DNA from: an uncultured Alphaproteobacteria bacterium
GTDB taxonomy: Bacteria; Pseudomonadota; Alphaproteobacteria; RF32; CAG-239
DNA: 64,000 nt
Direction: 5' to 3'
Assembly: GCA_934277545.1 (NCBI GenBank)
Contig: CAKQUG010000001.1
Location: 124,001 to 188,000 of the forward strand
Shown here in pieces: positions 26,536-35,915 of this stretch. Position 1 is the stretch's first letter; each line of letters begins with the position of its first letter. The notes below the pieces were generated by a model. It saw only the letters and a list, made by a program, of their open reading frames with translations, did no database searches and had not been told where the DNA came from. A program made the position numbers and the translations under genes.

Positions 26536-27936
26536 TTATCTTGCCCCTATTAACGAAACTGACGAAATTGTATCGCCCATTCCGACTAAAGTCAGCGGCT
26601 TTTCAATCAAAATTGTCGGAACGGCAATGACATTGCCGTTTTCATATTGGCAAATTCCGGTCTGCACAAGTTCAGGCTTTTGCAAATATTCCGCCAATTC
26701 CTGCAAATTATTAAGACTGATTTCCGAAACTTTTTTGCCGTGTGCCCATAGCAGTTTTTCGTTTTCTTCAATTTTTCCGGTTCCGGCTTTAGTGGCGGCA
26801 ACGGTGGAAGCCAACATCATTCCGCGCAGATTCTGTTCCGGAGTGATACGAAAATCAGCATTTTGCAATGTAATATATAATCCGAACATGTGCAACTGAA
26901 TGCGCGGAGCTCCGGTGTTTTCTTTGATAATCCGCACAATTTCAAACAAGCGGGGCGCGGTTAATTCTTCATGCGCCGTTTCCGCATATTTCTGCGGATT
27001 GATAACTTCTAAAGCATCAAGCGCTTCACGTTCGTTTAGCCCCAGAGAATCAGCAAGCGGAGCAATTTTTTCAATAATTGCGGCACGCACTTTTTTGTCT
27101 TGAGTAGAGGCCAGCTCTAAGTGAATAATCCCTTGCGGATTGTGCTTTTTCCAATCTTTTATCAAAGCAACGGAATCGCTTACCAATTCAACTCCGCGGC
27201 GTTTTGACGTCAAATTATGATAGCCCGAAAGCACCAAATAATCATACCCATGCCGCGACAGATGTTTTACAAACCCCTGATTGATAACCAAATCAATGTT
27301 GGCCGGGTCATAGGTGGCAATAAAACGGTTTGATTTCGGACAGGTAAATTCTTTGCCCCAAGCCGTGAATGTATCGCCGATGTCAAATTCAATTATCCAA
27401 TGGATAAGCGGCGTTTCTTTTGCGCGGTCAATATCAACGGCGCGGCAGGCGTCTCCGTTTTCATCAATTCCCCAAAGATTATCTAAAGGCAAAAATTGCT
27501 GAGCCTGCAATTTCGGATGTGAATTTGTGTGCACAAAAACGTTCTGCACACCTAATACAGCCAAAGCGTTGGCGACAATTCCCCCCTGTCCGCCCATTTG
27601 CAGACGGTCATACCCCAAATTCCGGCTCATCCATTCATAAACCGACTTATTGTCGCTAATCCATTCTTCGGCAATGCCGCGGCTGAAACATTTAGCTATA
27701 CCGTGCACTACGTCTTGCGGTGTTTCCAATAAAGCGCGCGGACCGTTAAATTCGCTTTCGCTTAAATTAACGTCTTTTATCAGCTCCGCCAAACGCTTGC
27801 CGCTGATTTTTAAAACCGCGTCAATATTAGTGTTAAAAGCTGTTGCCGCCGAATGAACTTCTTTTACTTTTTTCAGTTGATTCGGTACACAGCCGTATTT
27901 TTGCTGCCAGCATTTTTGCAATTCCGCTATATTCAT
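26536..27936 (-). CDS. ADP-dependent sugar kinase (glucokinase/phosphofructokinase family)
   Basis: 466 residues. Ribokinase-like fold of the ADP-specific kinases: NTNIDAVLKISG near residue 35, RLQMGGQGGIVANALAVLG near 111-129, VLSGYHNLTSKR in the middle, and the C-terminal GMGDTISS (452-459) with the catalytic Asp 455. The family uses ADP instead of ATP to phosphorylate glucose or fructose-6-phosphate; it is typical of archaea and animals and uncommon in bacteria. Which sugar is used cannot be read from sequence. ATG overlaps the end of the Mic60-like gene by four bases, so the two are translationally coupled. Confidence 0.85.
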   Translation of the reverse strand: MNIAELQKCWQQKYGCVPNQLKKVKEVHSAATAFNTNIDAVLKISGKRLAELIKDVNLSESEFNGPRALLETPQDVVHGIAKCFSRGIAEEWISDNKSVYEWMSRNLGYDRLQMGGQGGIVANALAVLGVQNVFVHTNSHPKLQAQQFLPLDNLWGIDENGDACRAVDIDRAKETPLIHWIIEFDIGDTFTAWGKEFTCPKSNRFIATYDPANIDLVINQGFVKHLSRHGYDYLVLSGYHNLTSKRRGVELVSDSVALIKDWKKHNPQGIIHLELASTQDKKVRAAIIEKIAPLADSLGLNEREALDALEVINPQKYAETAHEELTAPRLFEIVRIIKENTGAPRIQLHMFGLYITLQNADFRITPEQNLRGMMLASTVAATKAGTGKIEENEKLLWAHGKKVSEISLNNLQELAEYLQKPELVQTGICQYENGNVIAVPTILIEKPLTLVGMGDTISSVSLIGAR

Positions 27937-28931
27937 TTTGCGCGCTCCATTTCTTTTAAGTGAAGATTTGCCAAAGAGTTCATAATCAACCCGTTTATGG
28001 AATGTTCAAATTCAAGATAATCTTGAGTTTGCAAAATCCAAGAGTTCAGCTCGGCAGAATTTACATCACTGTATTTACGGTCGGTTTTGAGTTTGTTCAA
28101 GGCTTCGGCAAAATCACCGCTGTTAACCAGCTGATGAACCTCGTCCGGCGTCTTCGGAAAAACAACAGCCGGCTTTTCTTCGCGTTTTTTAAATTCCACC
28201 AGCTCTTTGAGACGGCGCAGCAAGGCTTCATCCCAAGTTTCCTGAATTTCCGGCTTAACTGTTTTTTCTATTTGCGGACGGCTCAAATCGGCATATACTT
28301 TATTAAATTCGCTAATCAGCATGGCTCGCCCTTTAATGCCGGAAACCGCATATTTTTTTAGAGCGGCGATATAATTTAAAGCCGTATTATTACCATCGGC
28401 CAAAATTTGCAAAACTTCGGTTTCATAATCAAACGGCAAACCGTCTTCAGCCAAACCTCGCACGGTTAAAGCTCCGGCAGCAAGCAATACTTCGGGAGCG
28501 GTAACATTTTTTTCAGCAGTTTTTACCACTGGCGCGGCAATATTTTCTTGCAAACTATTCTGTTGAGGTAGGAGAGGAATAATTTTATCGGCAAGCTGCT
28601 GCAACTGTTCTTCCGACAATTCAATTTGAGTTGCCGGCATATTTTCTGCCGGTAAATTCTGACTTAAAGCGGTAATTAAATTTTCCTGCTGTTTGATTTG
28701 CGCATTCAATTTGTTTATTTTCGTATTGTAATCAGCGACAAGCTGGGACGCTAAATCTTCATTCAAAGCCTTGGTTAATTCAATATTATAAGCCACGGCT
28801 CCTGCGCAGCAAAGCAAAACGACCAAACCGGCAATTCCGGCGTAACTGTTTTTCTTTTTTTGTTTTGTTTTAATTTCCGCCGTTGAAGTTTCAACCGGTT
28901 TAAATTCTTCTTTTTTTTCGATTTTAGCCAT
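27933..28931 (-). CDS. Mic60/mitofilin-like inner-membrane protein
   Basis: 332 residues from ATG 28931, which has AAAGGATAGAG upstream. Lys-rich cytoplasmic N-terminus, one TM helix ([23 protein letters not shown], about residues 32-52), a coiled coil (about 65-90), a linker, and a helical C-terminal domain ending QTQDYLEFEHSINGLIMNSLANLHLKEMERAK. This layout and the divergent position beside tsaD match the alphaproteobacterial Mic60 homologue (COG4223), which shapes inner-membrane invaginations. In most relatives hemC and hemD lie between; they are absent here. Confidence 0.65.
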   Translation of the reverse strand: MAKIEKKEEFKPVETSTAEIKTKQKKKNSYAGIAGLVVLLCCAGAVAYNIELTKALNEDLASQLVADYNTKINKLNAQIKQQENLITALSQNLPAENMPATQIELSEEQLQQLADKIIPLLPQQNSLQENIAAPVVKTAEKNVTAPEVLLAAGALTVRGLAEDGLPFDYETEVLQILADGNNTALNYIAALKKYAVSGIKGRAMLISEFNKVYADLSRPQIEKTVKPEIQETWDEALLRRLKELVEFKKREEKPAVVFPKTPDEVHQLVNSGDFAEALNKLKTDRKYSDVNSAELNSWILQTQDYLEFEHSINGLIMNSLANLHLKEMERAK

Positions 28932-29034
28932 TTTCTCTATCCTTTTTCTTGACAAATTACCGGATTATATTTCATATAGTTATAGCGAAAAAAAGTTTAC
29001 AGATGATAAACAAAAAAGATTGTGGAATAAATAA

Positions 29035-30111
29035 ATGATTGTCTTGGGAATTGAAAGCAGCTGTGATGATACCGGCGCCGCCGTGGTAACAGATGAAAAA
29101 GAAATTTTAGGCGAGGCGTTGCAATCGCAGGAAGAACACAAACGCTACGGCGGTGTTGTTCCAGAAATTGCCGCCCGCGCCCATTTGGAACATGTCGACG
29201 ATATTGTCGGCACTTGTTTGGAACGCGCGCACATTTCTTTAAATGATGTTGACGCCATTGCCGCTTCCTCCGGTCCGGGGTTAATCGGCGGAGTAGTCGT
29301 CGGAGTAATGACGGCAAAGGCTTTGGCTTTGGCTTTAAATAAACCTTTTGTCGCCGTAAACCACTTGGAAGGACACGCTTTGTGCGCCCGCTTGGTTCAT
29401 CCGGTAGAATTTCCATATTTGCTGCTGTTGGTTTCGGGCGGACATTGTCAAATTTTGGTGGTTAAAGATGTCGGCGAATATGAACGCTTGGGCACAACCA
29501 TTGATGACGCCGCCGGCGAGGCTTTTGACAAAGTGGCAAAAATGCTGGGACTGGGTTATCCGGGAGGTCCGATGATTGAAAAACTGGCAGCCATGGGTAA
29601 TGACTCCCGCTTTACACTGCCGCGTCCGCTCTTAAATTCCGGCGATTGCAATTTATCGTTTTCGGGACTAAAAACCGCTGTGCGTAAAATTATCGAATCT
29701 TATTCACCTGACGGAGAAATTGAACACGCCATTTTACCTAAAGAAGACGTTGCCGATATATGCGCTTGTTTTCAAATGACGGCGACCGATTGTTTGGTGC
29801 GTAAATTAGAAAAAGCCATTACCTATTTCAAACAAAAATATCCTAACGGTCATCATCTGGTGGTCTCCGGCGGCGTAGCTTCAAACACTTACCTGCGTAG
29901 TAAATTAAATCAACTGGCGGAAAAACACGGATTGGAATTTGCCGCTCCGCCGATTCGTTTTTGCACGGACAACGGCGTTATGGTAGCTTGGGCTGGTTTG
30001 GAACGATTCCGTAAAGGCTGTGTCAGCCCGCTTGATTTCAAGCCTCGTCCGCGCTGGCCGCTGGATGAAAACGCCCCTAAAGCCGCCGGTGCCGGAGGTG
30101 TAAAGGCTTAA
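29035..30111 (+). CDS. tsaD: tRNA N6-threonylcarbamoyladenosine transferase subunit
   Basis: 358 residues. ASKHA/Kae1 signatures: GIESSCDDTGAAVV, PEIAARAHLEHV, SSGPGLIGGVVVG, VNHLEGHALCARL (metal-binding His pair), LLVSGGHCQILVV and VSGGVASNTYLR. With TsaB and TsaE it makes t6A37 in ANN-decoding tRNAs. Its stop codon shares a base with the ATG of nth. Confidence 0.97.
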   Translation: MIVLGIESSCDDTGAAVVTDEKEILGEALQSQEEHKRYGGVVPEIAARAHLEHVDDIVGTCLERAHISLNDVDAIAASSGPGLIGGVVVGVMTAKALALALNKPFVAVNHLEGHALCARLVHPVEFPYLLLLVSGGHCQILVVKDVGEYERLGTTIDDAAGEAFDKVAKMLGLGYPGGPMIEKLAAMGNDSRFTLPRPLLNSGDCNLSFSGLKTAVRKIIESYSPDGEIEHAILPKEDVADICACFQMTATDCLVRKLEKAITYFKQKYPNGHHLVVSGGVASNTYLRSKLNQLAEKHGLEFAAPPIRFCTDNGVMVAWAGLERFRKGCVSPLDFKPRPRWPLDENAPKAAGAGGVKA

Positions 30112-30746
30112 TGCGTAAAACTTCGGAAATTTTGGAAATTATGCGGATTTTTGAGCGGAAAAACCCAAATCCGCAATGCGAATTGCATTTTCATAATCCG
30201 TATACTCTGCTGGTGGCCGTAATGCTCTCGGCGCAAAGTACGGATAAAGGCGTAAACAAGGCAACGGAAGCTCTGTTCAAAATTGCCGACACACCGCAAA
30301 AAATGTTGAATTTAGGAATTGATAAGCTCAAAGATTACATTAAAACCATCGGGCTCTATAATAACAAAGCCAAAAACATTATGGAAATGAGCCGACAACT
30401 TGTTGCTGAGTTCAGCGGAGAAGTTCCTGCTGACCGTGATGTTTTAACTACACTTGCCGGAGTTGGACGCAAAACCGCTAATGTGGTTATGAATGTGTGG
30501 TTTAAGCAACCGACTTTGGCCGTTGACACCCATGTTATGCGTATTTCTCACCGCTTGGACTTCAGCCAAGGCAAAACTCCGCTGGAAGTAGAAAAAGACT
30601 TGCTAAAAGTTTTGCCAAAAGATTTAATTATCAACACAAATCACTGGCTGGTGCTGTTTGGACGCTATACCTGCAAAGCACAGCGCCCGTTATGCGAAAA
30701 TTGTCCGATTAGCGCTTATTGCCATTGCGGCGACAAGCGCATTTAA
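30111..30746 (+). CDS. nth: Endonuclease III
   Basis: 211 residues. Helix-hairpin-helix LTTLAGVGRKTANVVMNVWF with the catalytic Lys, VDTHVMRISHRLDF with the catalytic Asp, and the C-terminal iron-sulfur cluster ligands C-x6-C-x2-C-x5-C (CKAQRPLCENCPISAYC). DNA glycosylase/AP lyase for oxidised pyrimidines. Coupled to tsaD. Confidence 0.97.
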   Translation: MRKTSEILEIMRIFERKNPNPQCELHFHNPYTLLVAVMLSAQSTDKGVNKATEALFKIADTPQKMLNLGIDKLKDYIKTIGLYNNKAKNIMEMSRQLVAEFSGEVPADRDVLTTLAGVGRKTANVVMNVWFKQPTLAVDTHVMRISHRLDFSQGKTPLEVEKDLLKVLPKDLIINTNHWLVLFGRYTCKAQRPLCENCPISAYCHCGDKRI

Positions 30747-31313
30747 TCACATTTTACTTAAAGTCAGAGCTATATCTTTGCTAAGCTGATGTACGGCGGC
30801 ATTTTCAGCTTTTACCAGTTCGGCAATCGTATTGTCTTTTACTTTTGTTTCATAGGTTGACTGACGGCGTTTTAATACATTGCCGTTGCCGTCTTGAACA
30901 TTCCACCACACGGATAATTTAACTTTGTCTCCGCGATAGGCTTCTATTTTGTTCACTTCAATTTTAACATTATATGGCAAAGTTTCGGTATCATAACGCG
31001 CGCTTTTAACAAATGATTTCGGCAGATACGCGATTAAATCGTTAGTTACGGTATTCTGTAAAACGGCCGGCAGAGCCTCGCCCCAGCGGCTAAATTCCAG
31101 CATATTCACTTTTTGAGATTCAGCATCATAGGTTACCATTTGCGGTCTGTCCAGCAAATCCGGAACATTAACGGTTTGCACGGCAACGCTCAGCTGTTTT
31201 TCAGATACAGTTTCCAAACCCTGACTGTTCATCATATAAAACGCTGAATCCGGCGAACGCCAGCAACAAGCGGCGGTTAAAAACAACAGGCTGTAAGCTA
31301 AAACTTTTTTCAT
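30747..31313 (-). CDS. ABC-transport auxiliary lipoprotein (PqiC/LinN-like)
   Basis: 188 residues. Signal peptide ending LLFLTAAC with lipobox Cys, then the family pattern FYMMNSQG, VAVQTVNVPDLLDRPQMVTYD and FSRWGEALPAVLQNTVTNDLIAYLP. Outer-membrane partner of the MCE transporter encoded just upstream; its start overlaps the MCE gene by four bases. Accepts or gates lipid at the outer membrane. Confidence 0.87.
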   Translation of the reverse strand: MKKVLAYSLLFLTAACCWRSPDSAFYMMNSQGLETVSEKQLSVAVQTVNVPDLLDRPQMVTYDAESQKVNMLEFSRWGEALPAVLQNTVTNDLIAYLPKSFVKSARYDTETLPYNVKIEVNKIEAYRGDKVKLSVWWNVQDGNGNVLKRRQSTYETKVKDNTIAELVKAENAAVHQLSKDIALTLSKM

Positions 31314-32092
31314 CTCGGTCTCCTTTTACCTTGTAACATTGCTTCCGGATGACGCTCCAAATAGTCAGCAAGATTCTGCACTGAGCGTCCGGCCTTGGTC
31401 ATTTGTTCAACCATGGCATTAAAGTTGGTAATTGTTTTTTCGGCTCTCGCGGCTTGACTATCCAGCAATTTATCTGTTTTTGCCGTAATGTTATACAAAT
31501 TTTCCATAATCGGCGGCAATTTATCATCAAGTTCTTTCAGCAGATTACCAAGCTGCATCATATTTTCACGAAACGGAATTTCCTGCAAATCTTTAGAAAT
31601 CATACCGATAGAAGAAATAACCGTCGGAATCTCCATGTGCGCGCCGGTTCCTCGCAAAATAGCAGGAGCACTCGGATCCATATCAAGCTCAATCATTAAC
31701 TGTCCGGTCAAATAATTGGAACTTATTAAACGGGCGCGCAAGCCTTTTTCTATTAAAGTGTGTAAAATTTCTTGTGCGGAGGCCTCTTTTCCGTCTTTCA
31801 TTTTAAAGGAGCGATTTTGCTTAAAGGTAATAAATACAGGCATTTTGAAAGTACCGTTCTGCAAATTTGTTATCAGACTGATTTTAGCCACTTGTCCGAC
31901 TTCAACCCCTTTAAATACCACCGAAGAACCGACATTCAATCCTTGGATAGATTCTTCAAAATACAAAACGACATATTGAGAATCATCAGAAGTGAACTTT
32001 TTACCGACGTAATGAAAAATTATGGCGGAAAAAACTAAAAAACCGGTAAGAACAAAAAGTCCGACTATTCTATATGTTTCATTCTTTTGCAT
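31310..32092 (-). CDS. MCE-domain substrate-binding protein (MlaD/LinM-like)
   Basis: 260 residues. N-terminal TM helix (YRIVGLFVLTGFLVFSAIIFHYVG), one MCE domain (about 40-150: VVLYFEESIQGLNVGSSVVFKGVEVGQVAKI), then a long helical part ending LERHPEAMLQGKR, as in LinM/PqiB-type proteins. Forms the periplasmic lipid channel. Overlaps the ATPase gene by 14 bases. Confidence 0.92.
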   Translation of the reverse strand: MQKNETYRIVGLFVLTGFLVFSAIIFHYVGKKFTSDDSQYVVLYFEESIQGLNVGSSVVFKGVEVGQVAKISLITNLQNGTFKMPVFITFKQNRSFKMKDGKEASAQEILHTLIEKGLRARLISSNYLTGQLMIELDMDPSAPAILRGTGAHMEIPTVISSIGMISKDLQEIPFRENMMQLGNLLKELDDKLPPIMENLYNITAKTDKLLDSQAARAEKTITNFNAMVEQMTKAGRSVQNLADYLERHPEAMLQGKRRPR

Positions 32093-32837
32093 TTGCGTTA
32101 CCTCTTGTTAAAAATTCTAAAACTTCCCGATTGGGCGGATTTTTCAAAATATCATGCGGATTCCCCTTAGCCAAAATGCTTTTAGTTTTCGGGTCTAAAA
32201 AAATTGAATTTGTGCCAATGGCAAAAATAGACGCCAATTCATGAGTTACAACCACGATTGTAGTACCTAAACTGCGGTTTATTTCAATAATTAAATCATC
32301 TAAATTACGCGAACTGATAGGGTCTAATCCCGCGGACGGCTCGTCAAAATACACAATTTCGGGGTCAAGAGCCAAAGCCCGAGCCAAACCGGCGCGTTTT
32401 TTCATACCGCCGCTGATTTCCGACGGATAAAAGTCATCAAAGCCGGCCAACCCCACAAGTGATAATTTCAATGAAGCCAATTCTTTTATTTCTGCAGCCG
32501 AATAACTTGAATATTGCTGCAACGGCAAAGCAATGTTTTCAGACAAAGTCATAGAGCTGAACAAGGCGCCGCTTTGATAAAGAATTCCTGACTTTTTGCG
32601 TATATTATCCAGCTGAGCCGATGATGCTTTGGCGATATTTGTGCCGTCGATAATCACTTCGCCTTTCAGCGGCGGCAATAAGCCGGTCAACACCCGCAAC
32701 ATACTGCTTTTACCGCAGCCGCTTCCGCCCATAATAATGAAAATATCGCCTTTATTAACCGTAAAATCCGCATTTTGCTGTAACACAAAACTGCCGTACC
32801 CCATGGTTAAATCTTTTACTTCTATCATTGCGGTCAT
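32079..32837 (-). CDS. ABC transporter ATPase (MlaF/LinL-like)
   Basis: 252 residues: Walker A GGSGCGKSS, Q-loop YQSGALFSSMTL, signature SGGMKKRAGLARALALDPEIVYFDEPSAGLDP, and switch His in VVVTHEL. GGMKKR is the MlaF-type signature. Powers lipid transport. Overlaps the permease end by four bases. Confidence 0.95.
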   Translation of the reverse strand: MTAMIEVKDLTMGYGSFVLQQNADFTVNKGDIFIIMGGSGCGKSSMLRVLTGLLPPLKGEVIIDGTNIAKASSAQLDNIRKKSGILYQSGALFSSMTLSENIALPLQQYSSYSAAEIKELASLKLSLVGLAGFDDFYPSEISGGMKKRAGLARALALDPEIVYFDEPSAGLDPISSRNLDDLIIEINRSLGTTIVVVTHELASIFAIGTNSIFLDPKTKSILAKGNPHDILKNPPNREVLEFLTRGNANAKE

Positions 32838-33970
32838 ATATCAAGCTCCTGACAAATAACGGTAATGATTCCGGTGGCGACAATCATCCAAACAATCGCA
32901 CAAACCACCGAGCGAGTTGTGGCTAAACCGACGCTGTCAGAATTACGCCCGCAATTAACACCTTGATAGCAGCCACACAGAGCGATAATAACACCAAAAC
33001 ACAGACTATGGAACAAACCAACCAAAAAATTGCCAAAATGAAATGCGTTAAAAGCATATTTCCAATATTCCTGATACGGCAAACCAATAAGCACCACGCC
33101 GACAAAAGCTCCGCCGACCATTCCCATAAAATCGGACAGCATGGTTAATATCGGCATAGCGATAACCAAAGCTAAAAGCCGCGGCAAAACTAAAAAGTCT
33201 ATACGCGACAAGCCCATGGTTTCCAACGCGTCGAGTTCCTCATTTACCTGCATGGTGCCGATGGCGGCAGCGTATGACGAGCCGGTGCGACCGGCCATAA
33301 TAATCCCGACCATAATTGCGCCCATAATCCGACACATACCAATCGTTACCAAGCTGGCGATATATATTTGCGCTCCGAATTCCTGCAGCTGCACGCCGCC
33401 GACAAACGCCAAAATCAAACCGACTAAAAAGCTGATTAAAGCGACAATACCCAAAGCCTTAGGTCCGCAATCTTCCAACGCCGCCAAAAAGTCTGTCTTA
33501 CGCATAATGGTATCAGCGGCAAAAAGACGCCCGACAGCACCGAAGGTTTGTCCGCAAAAATGCAGAACTTTAGCCGAAAGTTTGCCCAAATTGATAGTTT
33601 TATAACCGATATTCTCAATAAAATTCAAATTGTTGTCATTAGATTTTTCCGGCGAACGATCGACTTCAAACGCCAAGCGGATTAAATCTTGAATATTTTG
33701 CGGCAGATTTTCGAGATTCGTCTTTATATTTTGTTTTTCAGCCTGCTTAACGGTGTCAAAAATAATCAGCAGCAGTGATGAATCCCACGCACCTAAATTT
33801 ACGGCACTGAAATAAATACACTGCGGATTTTTTTTGACGGCACCGCGGATTCTGTTTAAAACCGCGGAACCGTCAAATTGCTGAAAAACACCGGCAAAAC
33901 AAATTGCCAGACAGTTGTTGTCCGTGTGCAGAGTAACACTTGCCTGACCGCTATTCGTTTTGTCCGTCAT
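32834..33970 (-). CDS. MlaE/LinK-type permease with N-terminal STAS domain
   Basis: 378 residues from ATG 33970; the frame is open further upstream but that part overlaps yacG. Residues 10-95 form a STAS-like domain (AVNLGAWDSSLLLIIFDTVKQAEKQ), usually a separate MlaB protein. The permease domain has GGVQLQEFGAQIYIASLVTIGMCRIMGAIMVGIIMAGRTGSSYAAAIGTMQVNEELDALETMG, the MlaE signature. Order MlaE-MlaF-MlaD-PqiC matches LinKLMN. Inner-membrane lipid transport. Confidence 0.93.
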   Translation of the reverse strand: MTDKTNSGQASVTLHTDNNCLAICFAGVFQQFDGSAVLNRIRGAVKKNPQCIYFSAVNLGAWDSSLLLIIFDTVKQAEKQNIKTNLENLPQNIQDLIRLAFEVDRSPEKSNDNNLNFIENIGYKTINLGKLSAKVLHFCGQTFGAVGRLFAADTIMRKTDFLAALEDCGPKALGIVALISFLVGLILAFVGGVQLQEFGAQIYIASLVTIGMCRIMGAIMVGIIMAGRTGSSYAAAIGTMQVNEELDALETMGLSRIDFLVLPRLLALVIAMPILTMLSDFMGMVGGAFVGVVLIGLPYQEYWKYAFNAFHFGNFLVGLFHSLCFGVIIALCGCYQGVNCGRNSDSVGLATTRSVVCAIVWMIVATGIITVICQELDI

Positions 33971-34166
33971 TTTGTTGTTCCAATGCTTCATAAAGTTCTT
34001 CGGTTTCCATTTCATCAAGCGTTTCTTGCGGAACGGAATAGTCTCCGTTGAACCAGCGCCCTAAGTCTATATCGGCGCACCGTTTGGAGCAAAACGGCAT
34101 GTATTTGTCATCACTGAACAATTTATGGCAAATCGGACATTTATGTGTTTTGATGACATTTTCCAT
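33951..34166 (-). CDS. yacG: DNA gyrase inhibitor YacG-type zinc protein
   Basis: 71 residues with zinc ligands CPICHKLF and FCSKRCADIDLGRWFNGDY, the YacG signature, plus an acidic C-terminal tail. Binds GyrB in E. coli. Four bases after rng; overlaps the start of the MCE permease gene. Confidence 0.93.
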   Translation of the reverse strand: MENVIKTHKCPICHKLFSDDKYMPFCSKRCADIDLGRWFNGDYSVPQETLDEMETEELYEALEQQNDGQNE

Positions 34167-34170
34167 GGTT

Positions 34171-35334
34171 TTACGGCTCCACGCGTCCGGTTCCGCTGCA
34201 GGTTGGACATTCTACCGTGTATAAATCACGCAAGCTCGGGCGACGGCGTTGACGCAAAATTTCAACATTACCGGCACGGCTCAAACCCAACACCCGACTA
34301 TGACATATATCATCAGCAAGCTCTTCTTCCAAGACCTCAAGAACTTTTTTCATAAAGCGATATTCAGAAGAACCGGCAAAGTCGATAATAATTTTACCGG
34401 ACAAGTTGCGCAGACGAATTTGACGAGCAATTTCTTTTGCTGCCTCAATGTTCAAGCTATCCAAATCTCCGACGCTGCGTTTACCGGCGCTGTCAACATC
34501 AATCGCCACAAAAGCACGGGTTTCTTCAATATGCAGATTACCTCCGTGCGGCAATTTTACGGTGCGGTTCAAAGCCTCGACAATAGCGTCGTCAACGCCA
34601 TATTCCTCAAACGCCTCTTTTTGTAAAGTTACGGTACCGCCGAACAAGGACTCTACCTGTTCTTTCAGTTTCGGAGAATCCACCACCACTTCTTTTAAGC
34701 TGTCATGGTAGCGACGGATATATTCAAACAACGGATTTTCTTTGGTATAAAGAACCGCCGGAGCACTTAATGTGCGGGCTTTTTTACGTATATTTTCATA
34801 AATTTCACGCAAAGCTGTCATTTCTTCAAGCAGCTGATTTTCGGTTGCTTCGGTCGAAGCTGTGCGCAAAATCCAGCCTTCTTGTCCTTGGCTGTGCTCA
34901 AGCACAAATTTTCTATAGGAGTCGGCTTTTTCTCTATCTTCTATTTTATAAGAGGCTTCAACATCAAACTTAAAAGGACAATAAACCAAATAGGCTCCGG
35001 CCAGCTGAATATTGCGAACGACTTTAGCGCCTTTTTCAGCTCTTTTTTCTTGAGCCACCTGTACTACCACACTTTGCCCCTCGCTCATGTTGGCTTCTTT
35101 CAGCACCGGTTCATAAGAATTTAAAAAGGCTTCGTGTCCGTCGCCGATATTTACCATAAAACCTATACGGTCATTAGCCAAACTGATTTTCTTGCTGATA
35201 CGTCCGAGGTAAACATTGCCTTCAATCGCGCGGTTTTCATTAAAAATGTCAATTTCCATTAAGCATTTTTCGTCAAAGACAGCGATTCCGGCCGCTTCAT
35301 CATTGCGGTCAAATATAATTTTTTCTGCTTTCAT
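34171..35334 (-). CDS. rng: Ribonuclease E/G family endonuclease
   Basis: 387 residues. S1-like domain (NVYLGRISKKISLANDRIGFMVNIGDGHEAFL), AU/5' sensor region, and DNase-I-like catalytic part: HIEETRAFVAIDVDSA and KIIIDFAG hold the two metal-binding Asp residues. It ends with the zinc-link CPTCSGTG. Shorter than E. coli RNase G (about 490 residues), without an RNase E scaffold tail. Processes rRNA and mRNA. Sits in maf-rng-yacG order; overlaps maf by four bases. Confidence 0.93.
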   Translation of the reverse strand: MKAEKIIFDRNDEAAGIAVFDEKCLMEIDIFNENRAIEGNVYLGRISKKISLANDRIGFMVNIGDGHEAFLNSYEPVLKEANMSEGQSVVVQVAQEKRAEKGAKVVRNIQLAGAYLVYCPFKFDVEASYKIEDREKADSYRKFVLEHSQGQEGWILRTASTEATENQLLEEMTALREIYENIRKKARTLSAPAVLYTKENPLFEYIRRYHDSLKEVVVDSPKLKEQVESLFGGTVTLQKEAFEEYGVDDAIVEALNRTVKLPHGGNLHIEETRAFVAIDVDSAGKRSVGDLDSLNIEAAKEIARQIRLRNLSGKIIIDFAGSSEYRFMKKVLEVLEEELADDICHSRVLGLSRAGNVEILRQRRRPSLRDLYTVECPTCSGTGRVEP

Positions 35335-35909
35335 CGGATATTCTCCCCTTTTAATAAATTAAGCGTTTCATAGAGCGGAAGCCCGATTATTCCGCTGTAA
35401 GAACCTAAAATTCGGCTGACATACGCGGCAATGCGGCCGTCTATACGATAGCCGCAAACGCCGTGCCAGTCCGAACTTTGTACATAACTTTTTATTTCTT
35501 CCGGCGTCAGAGTTTTCATAGAAATTTTTGAACTTACGGTTTTTTGTGAAATTTTGCCGTGTTTGTTAATCAGGCAAACCGAGCTGATAACCCGGTGTGT
35601 TTTACCGGACAGCAAGTTCATCACGTTGGTTTGCTCTTCTTCGTTTTTAGCTTTATGCAAAACTCTTTTACCAACGGCAACAATGGTGTCGCAGGCCAAA
35701 ACATTTTCATTCGGATATTCCGCCGCGATTTTTTGCGCTTTTTGCAGCGCCATACGCCTAACATACGGCAACGGGTCTTCATGCGGCAAACAGTCTTCGC
35801 AAATATCCGCCGGAGCAATTTTTTTCGGTTCATAAGCAATTTGCCGCAACAAAGCAATACGTTGCGGCGAGCCTGAGGCCAAAATAAAATCTTTTACTTG
35901 TTCAGCCAT
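35331..35909 (-). CDS. Maf-like nucleoside triphosphate pyrophosphatase
   Basis: 192 residues: FILASGSPQRIALLRQI at the N-terminus, ACDTIVAVGKRVL, then SGKTHRVISSVCL and GVCGYRIDG. Hydrolyses non-canonical or methylated NTPs; linked to division arrest in Bacillus. Whether it belongs to the YhdE or YceF branch is unclear. Confidence 0.9.
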   Translation of the reverse strand: MAEQVKDFILASGSPQRIALLRQIAYEPKKIAPADICEDCLPHEDPLPYVRRMALQKAQKIAAEYPNENVLACDTIVAVGKRVLHKAKNEEEQTNVMNLLSGKTHRVISSVCLINKHGKISQKTVSSKISMKTLTPEEIKSYVQSSDWHGVCGYRIDGRIAAYVSRILGSYSGIIGLPLYETLNLLKGENIR

Positions 35910-35915
35910 GGGGCA

